11,576 bases of DNA from Chloroflexota bacterium (GTDB lineage: Bacteria; Chloroflexota; Dehalococcoidia; SM23-28-2; HRBIN24), in contig JAUQPQ010000049.1 of NCBI GenBank assembly GCA_030550295.1, forward strand, positions 1-11,576, given 5' to 3'. Positions 6,483-11,576 of the stretch are shown piece after piece. The notes beneath the pieces were generated by a model. That model had not been told where the DNA came from. It saw nothing but the letters and a program-made list of their open reading frames with translations, and searched no databases. The translations under genes and the position numbers were made by a program. Each line of letters starts with the position of its first letter. Within the stretch, counting starts at the first letter, position 1.

Positions 6483-8693
6483 TCACCACCAGAAGAGATC
6501 GAACCGGTCCAGGTTCATCACCTTGTTCCAGGCCGCCACGAAATCGCGCACGAACTTCTCATGGTTGTCATCCTGTGCGTAAAACTCGGCCTGGGCACGT
6601 AGCTGAACATTAGAGCCGAAGACCAGGTCTACCCTGGTGGCAGTCCACTTGAGCCTGCCTGTAGCCCGCTCGTAGCCCTCGTAGATCTGGGGGTTATCAG
6701 TGGGGCGCCACTCAATGCCCATGTCCAGCAGGTTGATGAAGAAGTCGTTGGAGAGGACGCCAGGCCGCTCCGTGAGGACGCCATGGGGCTCGCCCCGGTA
6801 GGTGGCACCAAGAGCCCGTAGCCCACCAATGAGGACTACGAGCTCGGGCACTGTTAGGGTGAGCTGGTGAGCCTTATCAATGAGGACGCGCTCCGTCAGC
6901 AGGCTCTCGTAGCCAGCCTTCACGTAATTGCGGAAACCATCCGCTATGGGCTCCAGGTAGTTGTAGAACTCCACCTCTGTCTGCTCCTGGCTGGCGTCGG
7001 TGCGGCCTGGGTAGAAGGGCACCTCCACGTTGTAGCCTGCCTGTCGGGCCGCCTCTTCAACGGCGGCAACTCCGCCTAGCACAATCAGGTCGGCCAGGGA
7101 TACCCGTTTGCCGTTACGTTGGGCAGCGTTGAAGCGGGCTTGTATCTCCTCCAAGGTGCTAAGAACCTTGGCTAGCTGGGCTGGCTCGTTGACCTCCCAG
7201 TCCTTTTGGGGCACCAGACGGATGCGGGCGCCATTGGCCCCACCACGCCTATCGGTGCACCGGAAAGTGGCGGCTGCCGACCAGGCAGTATAGACCAGCT
7301 CGCGAATGGTGAGCCCAGAGGCGAGGATTTCTCGCTTCAGCTGGGCGATGTCGCTAGCATCGATAAGCTCATGGTCTACAGGGGGGACAGGATCCTGCCA
7401 GACGAAGTCCTCTTGTGGTACTTCTGGGCCCAGGTAACGCGACTTGGGCCCCATGTCGCGATGGGTGAGCTTGAACCAGGCCCTGGCAAAGGCATCGGCA
7501 AAGGCCCCAGGGTCGTCCCTGAAGCGCTTGGCTATGGAAGCGTATATAGGGTCTTCCCTGAGGGCGATATCGGTGGTGAGCATGACCGGCGGGTGGAGTT
7601 TTTCAGGGTCATAGGGATCGGGGACCATGTCTTTCGGCTCGGGGTTTATCGCCACCCACTGCCACGCTCCCCCTGTGCTCTTCGTCAGCTTCCACTCGTA
7701 TTTGAACAAAATCTCAAGGAAGCTGTTGTCCCACCTGGTTGGGGTAGGCGTCCAGATCCCTTCAAGCCCGCTGGTAATGGTGTGGGGCCCCTTGCCAGTG
7801 CCAAAGCTGTTCTTCCAGCCGAGGCCTTGTTGTTCGAGTGGGGCTCCATCGGGCTCAGCCCCCAGGTACTTCTTGGGATCAGCCGCACCATGGGTCTTGC
7901 CAAAGGTGTGCCCCCCAGCGATGAGGGCCACCGTGTCAACGTCGTCCATGCCCATGCGAGAGAATATCTCCCGGATGTCCTGTGCTGCTGCTAAGGGGTC
8001 TGGGTTGCCACCTGGGCCCTCCGGGTTTACGTAGATAAGCCCCATTTGCGTGGCAGCAAGGGGCGCTCGGAGGGATTTGGCCCCATCCCCATCGTGCCGC
8101 TGGTCACCAAGCCACTCGATTTCAGGGCCCCAGTATACGTCCTCGGGTGGCTCCCAGATGTCTACACGCCCAGCCCCGAAGCCCAGCGTCTTGAACCCCA
8201 TGGACTCAAGGGCCACGTTTCCGGCAAGTATGATTAGGTCGGCCCAGGAGATCTTGTTGCCGTACTTCTTCTTGATGGGCCAAAGGAGACGGACGGCCTT
8301 GTCAAGGTTTATATTGTCGGGCCAGCTCTTGCGAGGCGGGAAGCGTATGCTGCCATCGAGGCCGCCTCCACGCCCATCGAACACGCGGTAGGAGCCGGCG
8401 CTATGCCAGGCCAGGCGGATCATTAGTGGCCCATAATGTCCGTAATCGGCAGGCCACCATTCCTGGGACTGTGTGAGCACGCGCTTCAGGTCCTCTTTTA
8501 GGGCGTAGTAATCGAGTTCGGCAAAGGCCTTCCCATAGTTGTACCCGGGATCAGTAGGGGTCAAAGTGGGCGGATTCTGGTACAGAATGCGTAGGTTCAG
8601 CTCGTTGGGCCACCACTCTCGCATCAGGTTACCGCCTAGAGTGGTGTGCCTGTAGTCATACATTGTAGGTTGCCCTTTAGTCTCCCTCACCAT
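6483..8693 (-). CDS. katG: Catalase-peroxidase KatG
   Basis: A bifunctional heme enzyme that removes hydrogen peroxide as catalase and oxidises donors as peroxidase. The 736 residues are full length, with both the active N-terminal and the heme-free C-terminal domain. Distal pocket: Arg93, Trp96, His97 in IRLAWHSAGSYR. The Met-Tyr-Trp crosslink needed for catalase activity can form from Trp96, Tyr221 (GLIYVNPEGP) and Met247 (SRMGMDDV). Proximal His262 lies in GGHTFGKTHG, with Trp321 (TRWDNSF) and Asp375 (LTTDIAL) as its partners. The mobile Arg419 is in KSRYLGP. No signal peptide is seen, so it is cytoplasmic. ATG 8693 follows a very strong ribosome binding site; Met11 is the alternative. It has its own promoter, 5' operator-like repeats and terminator, so it is probably monocistronic, with a channel gene 245 bases upstream on the same strand. 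Codon use seems slightly less rich in CTA/ATA than its neighbours, a weak hint of transfer or high expression. Confidence 0.97.
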   Translation of the reverse strand: MVRETKGQPTMYDYRHTTLGGNLMREWWPNELNLRILYQNPPTLTPTDPGYNYGKAFAELDYYALKEDLKRVLTQSQEWWPADYGHYGPLMIRLAWHSAGSYRVFDGRGGGLDGSIRFPPRKSWPDNINLDKAVRLLWPIKKKYGNKISWADLIILAGNVALESMGFKTLGFGAGRVDIWEPPEDVYWGPEIEWLGDQRHDGDGAKSLRAPLAATQMGLIYVNPEGPGGNPDPLAAAQDIREIFSRMGMDDVDTVALIAGGHTFGKTHGAADPKKYLGAEPDGAPLEQQGLGWKNSFGTGKGPHTITSGLEGIWTPTPTRWDNSFLEILFKYEWKLTKSTGGAWQWVAINPEPKDMVPDPYDPEKLHPPVMLTTDIALREDPIYASIAKRFRDDPGAFADAFARAWFKLTHRDMGPKSRYLGPEVPQEDFVWQDPVPPVDHELIDASDIAQLKREILASGLTIRELVYTAWSAAATFRCTDRRGGANGARIRLVPQKDWEVNEPAQLAKVLSTLEEIQARFNAAQRNGKRVSLADLIVLGGVAAVEEAARQAGYNVEVPFYPGRTDASQEQTEVEFYNYLEPIADGFRNYVKAGYESLLTERVLIDKAHQLTLTVPELVVLIGGLRALGATYRGEPHGVLTERPGVLSNDFFINLLDMGIEWRPTDNPQIYEGYERATGRLKWTATRVDLVFGSNVQLRAQAEFYAQDDNHEKFVRDFVAAWNKVMNLDRFDLFWW

Positions 8694-8695
8694 AA

Positions 8696-8704
8696 CCCTC
8701 CTCC
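8696..8704 (-). promoter_or_regulatory. Ribosome binding site of katG
   Basis: On the minus strand GGAGGAGGG ends two bases before the ATG at 8693. The GGAGGA register gives a spacing of five. It decides for 8693 over the downstream Met11 at 8663, which has no comparable site. Confidence 0.75.
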
Positions 8705-8760
8705 ATACTCCAACAGTGTTGTGCCCCTCGCTGCATTGGCAAGGGCTAGGGGGCCACGCT

Positions 8761-8783
8761 CTCTTTGCATGCTATTCAAAGAG
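8761..8783. promoter_or_regulatory. Inverted repeat over the katG -10 box, candidate operator
   Basis: CTCTTTG (8761-8767) and CAAAGAG (8777-8783) are exact reverse complements around a nine-base centre that holds most of the -10 box. A dimeric repressor bound here would block RNA polymerase. It does not match the PerR or Fur box consensus that I know, so the regulator is unknown. Confidence 0.5.
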
Positions 8784-8797
8784 GCATGAGGTGTCAA
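8769..8797 (-). promoter_or_regulatory. Sigma-70-type promoter of katG
   Basis: On the minus strand a perfect TTGACA (8797-8792) is followed after exactly 17 bases by TAGCAT (8774-8769), four of six matches to TATAAT. Transcription would start near 8762, giving a leader of about 68 bases before the katG ATG. Both boxes lie in inverted repeats. Confidence 0.7.
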
Positions 8798-8802
8798 GAC
8801 AC
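8791..8802. promoter_or_regulatory. Inverted repeat over the katG -35 box
   Basis: GTGTC-AA-GACAC is a perfect five-base-arm inverted repeat that contains the whole TTGACA box (read on the minus strand). It may be an operator, or partly a by-product of the -35 sequence itself. Confidence 0.35.
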
Positions 8803-8830
8803 AAACTGAAAGGGTGACCGAGTAGGCAAC

Positions 8831-8840
8831 GTTGATCAAC
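8831..8840. promoter_or_regulatory. 10-base palindrome GTTGATCAAC upstream of the katG promoter
   Basis: A perfect palindrome 34 bases upstream of the katG -35 box, where an activator could bind. A single short palindrome is weak evidence. The rest of the gap to the channel gene (8841-8938) holds no clear element. Confidence 0.25.
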
Positions 8841-8938
8841 TTAGCGCATGGGCACTGGGCTTCGTGATGACCAAATACACCAGAGGGAACTGGGAAAGGG
8901 CCAGAATAGCCCCTCGGCTGCCCGTGGCCCTCAGGGAG

Positions 8939-9721
8939 CTACGATGCCCCTTCCCTTTCAGCCCAAGCAGAGTAGTATACGAGGCCCGCCAATATGCCGC
9001 CAGCTAGGCCCAGCCAGTACATGCCAAAGTGGGTCCAATGGCTGGCCACCGTGGCTGTGCCCATGACCCGGGCCACGTTCATAGCCGCCCCCGTAAGGGG
9101 AAAGGCAAATAGCATGGCTGCCAAAACTACAAGTCCTACCGCTAGCCCCCCTATAGCCCTCTGGCCCCTTGGGTCCACCAAGGTGGCCAAAAATACTAGT
9201 ACAAGCACGAAGGTGATAGCAGCTTCTATGAAGCCACCCGTGAACAGGGCCGACCAGGTGCCAGAATAGGCATCGCTAAAGGCTAAGGTGGCGCGGCGGG
9301 CAGCCTCTGCCACCACATCCCGATAGACGAAGTCCAACGCCAACGCCCCTAAAATACCCCCAGCGAGCTGCCCACCTATATAAAGGAGAGCCTCCAGGGG
9401 CGGTATCCTCCCTGCTGCCATTACACCAAGCGTCACTGCTGGGTTAAGATGGCCCCCAGATATGGGCTGAATAGCTGCTACCAGGGCCCCATAGGCCACC
9501 GCCGTGCCCAGGGCCAAGGTCAACAGACCTACTGACCCCGGCCTTATCTCTGGCACCGTGACCAACAACGACCCCGCCAAAAAGACAAAGGCCAAAACGC
9601 CTACCAGCTCTGCTAGCACTGGCCTCATAGCCTCCAGCGCCTCTCGCACGCTGGTAGGCATCCAGATCCAGCTTACTTCCCTACCCGCCCAGCGCACCCG
9701 CAAGGGCGGAAAGAGCACCAT
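8939..9721 (-). CDS. MIP-family channel (aquaporin/glycerol facilitator-like) with altered second NPA motif
   Basis: A 260-residue inner-membrane channel for water or small neutral solutes. Six hydrophobic segments are visible at about 35-57, 64-84, 108-130, 160-180, 188-208 and 232-251. Conserved Glu38 (AELVG) and Glu166 (FIEAAITFV) sit in segments 1 and 4. The first pore loop carries the normal GGHLNPAVTLG (NPA 93-95). The second reads TGAAMNVARVMG, so NPA is replaced by NVA (215-217), while the filter Arg218 is kept. By eye alignment the other selectivity-filter positions are hydrophobic or small (Met203, Ala212), which favours a solute larger or less polar than water; this is inference. 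The start is supported by a strong ribosome binding site and a good promoter. The 20-residue extension before the first segment is basic and Trp-rich. katG lies downstream on the same strand, which allows a hydrogen-peroxide-related role. No convincing terminator follows. Confidence 0.92.
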   Translation of the reverse strand: MVLFPPLRVRWAGREVSWIWMPTSVREALEAMRPVLAELVGVLAFVFLAGSLLVTVPEIRPGSVGLLTLALGTAVAYGALVAAIQPISGGHLNPAVTLGVMAAGRIPPLEALLYIGGQLAGGILGALALDFVYRDVVAEAARRATLAFSDAYSGTWSALFTGGFIEAAITFVLVLVFLATLVDPRGQRAIGGLAVGLVVLAAMLFAFPLTGAAMNVARVMGTATVASHWTHFGMYWLGLAGGILAGLVYYSAWAEREGAS

Positions 9722-9726
9722 ACTCT

Positions 9727-9735
9727 ATCACCCCC
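9727..9735 (-). promoter_or_regulatory. Ribosome binding site of the MIP channel gene
   Basis: On the minus strand GGGGGTGAT matches the full anti-SD complement GGAGGTGAT at eight of nine bases and lies five bases before the ATG at 9721. It supports this start over Met21. Confidence 0.7.
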
Positions 9736-9777
9736 TCACTTCTCCTCCCCTAGGCCACGGACAGCCGCACAGAAAAA

Positions 9778-9805
9778 AATATACATACGCCCCGAGCCTT
9801 GTCAA
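9778..9805 (-). promoter_or_regulatory. Sigma-70-type promoter of the MIP channel gene
   Basis: On the minus strand TTGACA (9805-9800) is followed after 16 bases by TATATT (9783-9778), five of six matches to TATAAT, with a T-rich run directly after. Transcription would begin near 9771, about 50 bases before the ATG. The -35 and its flank share GTCTTGACA with the katG promoter. Confidence 0.7.
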
Positions 9806-9833
9806 GACCGAAGAAACATCGCATATAACCGGA

Positions 9834-9847
9834 AATTATCGATAATT
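9834..9847. promoter_or_regulatory. 14-base perfect palindrome in the divergent channel / radical-SAM-like intergenic region
   Basis: AATTATCGATAATT is self-complementary over all 14 bases and lies about 30 bases upstream of the channel gene's -35 box, in an A+T-rich part of the 251-base divergent gap. It is a good candidate for a dimeric regulator acting on one or both genes. Nothing else clear is seen between 9848 and the ATG at 9973. Confidence 0.45.
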
Positions 9848-9972
9848 CAGTAAGTTATTGGCAGCTCTTTTCCAAAATCGAGTTGAGGGAGGGGAGATGC
9901 AGTCGTTGTTTTTTAGCATTTGCCCCTGGCCGCCGCAGCCGCTAGCATGACTTTATGCATACGGGTGGATCC

Positions 9973-11576
9973 ATGGCTGTGGTCGATATAGGCCCTCTCT
10001 TAGACAGGGTAACCCGCCCTGCCCGCTACATGGGGGCCGAGTGGAATGCCCGGCCTCTTCCCACGGAAGAGGCATCCCTGAAGATCCTGCTGGTAGATCC
10101 AGACGTTTACGAGGTAGGGATGAGTCGCTCTCTATTTCACTCCCTTTACCAGCTTCTTAACTCCCTACCCAGCGTTACCTGTCATCGCGCCTTCCTCCCG
10201 TGGCCGGACATGGCCATGGCGATGCGTGAGTCGGCCACTCCCTTATGGTCACTGGAGGGGAGACAGCCTGCCCTTGAGTTCGATCTCCTTCTGGTGCTTG
10301 CGCCCTCTGAGCTATGTTTGCCCTCAATAATAGAGCTTCTCTCCCTTTCTGGCCTTCCTCCTCTCCGGCAGGACCGCAGCGGTGGCCCAGTGGTAGCAGT
10401 TTGTGCGCCAGCATTCCTCAACCCAGCCCCCTTCTCCCCTTTAGCAGACATGGTGCTCTTAGGCGACCCTGAGGCCATATTGCCCACCTTAGTGATCTCC
10501 CTGCAGGACGTAGGGCTGGATCCTTCCCGACTGAAGGGGATGTCCGGGGTATTCGATTGCAGCCTACAAGGGACAGCCCGGGCCGTATGGGCCGATCCCC
10601 TCCCCCCCATCCCCACGCGCCCTATAGTCCCCTTCGTGGAGACTGTCCAAGACGCCCTGGTTGTGGAGCTAGCCAGAGGCGATGGGGAAACCCCATATGC
10701 CGGAGGAAACTATTACTGGGGGCCTTATCGAGAGCGTTCTCCCTCGGAGATAATGGAGTCGGTCAGTGAAGCCCTGGCCAACACAGGCTACCGCGAGGTG
10801 GTGCTAAAGGGCACCCATTATGGGAAGCTCCAGGAACTAGCACATGCCCTCCGCCAGTCAGTTGGCCGAGAAGTGGCAATAAGGACCCTTCAGATCCCTG
10901 CGCAGGCGTCATGGGTAGAGGCCGCTACTCTCCTTTGGGCGGTTCCCCCACGAGGAAGCCTCAACCTTTGGGTAGGAGCCTCATCCCAACGTCTGAGGGA
11001 TGCCCTAGGATTCCCCCTTAGCGATGAAGAGATCCTAGCGGCAGCCCAGAGCGCCTTTCTAGGAGGGTGGACTTCAATACGCCTCCAGCTAGAGGTGGGG
11101 GTTCCCGGCGAGAAGCCAGCAGATGTAGACGCCTTCCTAGAGCTTATTGGCAATGTAAAGAGGGCTGGCAGGGCCATTAGGGGTCCCAAGGCACACGTCC
11201 GCATAGAAGCCGCCATCTTCGTCCCAAGGCCTTTCACCCCCTTCCAGTGGGCACCCCTGCCTTCCCTAGACGAAGTGGCTCACCAGGTAGGCATCTTGCG
11301 CCACGGATGCCGTCGGAAGGGGATCGATCTGGCTGTAGAAAGGCCTGAACGGTGGCTGGTAGCTACAGCCGTAGCAAGGGGGGATGAGGAAGTGGCAGAG
11401 GCAGCACTGCATGCGTGGCGTCTGGGAGCCCGCTGGGACATGCGGCGCGATGCCTTTGTCTGGTCTTCCTGGGAGGAGGCCTTCCGCAGGGCCTCACTGG
11501 AGGCCTCCACCATCCTAGCAGGCAGGGAAAGAGGCGCTCTGCCTTGGCAGGGGATAGATGCAGGGATCGATGAGGG
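9973..11576 (+). CDS. TIGR03960-like B12-binding/radical SAM homologue lacking the cluster cysteines, 3' end cut by window edge
   Basis: The frame is open from ATG 9973 to the right edge (534 codons). Family landmarks are visible in order: RPARYMGAEWN (15-25), LVDPDVYEVGMS (40-51), FLPWPDM (74-80), PLWSLEGRQP, a PIVPFVETVQDALVVELARG strand, YRERSPSEIMESVSEALANTGY, SQRLRDALG...LSDEEILAAAQSAF, FVPRPFTPFQW (416-426) and LPWQGIDAGID (523-533), which is near the usual end of this family. Where relatives have RGCTRGCRFCQAG, this protein has ARGDGETPYAGG from residue 234, one residue shorter overall, with no cysteine. The other cysteines are scattered and form no CxxxCxxC. It therefore should not bind the 4Fe-4S cluster or cleave SAM. 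Frame, codon use and other motifs are intact, so it looks like a maintained derivative rather than a decayed gene. The function of even the canonical family is unknown to me. ATG 9973 is preceded by GGGTGGAT; ATG 9955 is in frame too. Confidence 0.82.
   Translation, partial: MAVVDIGPLLDRVTRPARYMGAEWNARPLPTEEASLKILLVDPDVYEVGMSRSLFHSLYQLLNSLPSVTCHRAFLPWPDMAMAMRESATPLWSLEGRQPALEFDLLLVLAPSELCLPSIIELLSLSGLPPLRQDRSGGPVVAVCAPAFLNPAPFSPLADMVLLGDPEAILPTLVISLQDVGLDPSRLKGMSGVFDCSLQGTARAVWADPLPPIPTRPIVPFVETVQDALVVELARGDGETPYAGGNYYWGPYRERSPSEIMESVSEALANTGYREVVLKGTHYGKLQELAHALRQSVGREVAIRTLQIPAQASWVEAATLLWAVPPRGSLNLWVGASSQRLRDALGFPLSDEEILAAAQSAFLGGWTSIRLQLEVGVPGEKPADVDAFLELIGNVKRAGRAIRGPKAHVRIEAAIFVPRPFTPFQWAPLPSLDEVAHQVGILRHGCRRKGIDLAVERPERWLVATAVARGDEEVAEAALHAWRLGARWDMRRDAFVWSSWEEAFRRASLEASTILAGRERGALPWQGIDAGIDE

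Noticed and set aside
7206..7994. Long + strand open frame opposite katG (262 codons)
   Set aside because: It lies wholly antisense to a full-length katG, shows no family motif and has the composition expected of a shadow frame.
8897..8931. AGGGCC and GGCCCT arms as a terminator after the channel gene
   Set aside because: Only six base pairs with a 23-base loop and no real T-run on the minus strand; too weak to call.

Overview
The window looks like bacterial chromosome of moderately high G+C (about 55-60% by eye). Genes are tightly packed with short overlaps, and AGG (Arg), ATA (Ile) and CTA (Leu) codons are common despite the G+C content. That codon pattern, a DUF309 gene, a homologue of the TIGR03960 radical-SAM family and a KatG-type catalase-peroxidase together suggest a thermophilic or deep-branching bacterium, perhaps Chloroflexota. 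This is only a tentative inference. I see no tRNA, rRNA, CRISPR array, insertion sequence or phage gene. No stretch longer than about 250 bases lacks a gene.

Bases 1-4680 form a hydantoinase/oxoprolinase region. It starts with the 3' part of a HyuA-type ATP-dependent hydantoinase subunit, cut by the left edge. A small lipoprotein gene overlaps its stop codon. A cysteine hydrolase of the isochorismatase/nicotinamidase superfamily follows on the opposite strand, and then a complete HyuB-type subunit. The two Hyu subunits, usually adjacent, are separated by 1.5 kb. A ring-opening enzyme plus a carbamoyl/amide hydrolase resembles the logic of N-methylhydantoin breakdown, but the substrate is unknown. 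Bases 4694-6376 hold a compact + strand cluster: a DUF309 protein, an alpha/beta hydrolase and dUTPase (dut), with the last two genes each overlapping the gene before.

Bases 6413-9850 form a minus-strand oxidative-stress region. An aquaporin-family channel gene precedes a full-length katG. Each has its own readable sigma-70-type promoter, and katG ends in a strong intrinsic terminator. The katG promoter is embedded in two inverted repeats that look like operators. The channel has an altered second NPA motif (NVA). A role in peroxide or small-solute passage linked to KatG is an attractive but unproven idea.

From 9973 to the right edge runs a protein that matches the TIGR03960-type B12-binding/radical SAM architecture along its length, but all three cysteines that would hold the 4Fe-4S cluster are missing. 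The reading frame is intact, so this looks like a maintained, non-radical-SAM derivative of the family. It is the most unusual item in the window.
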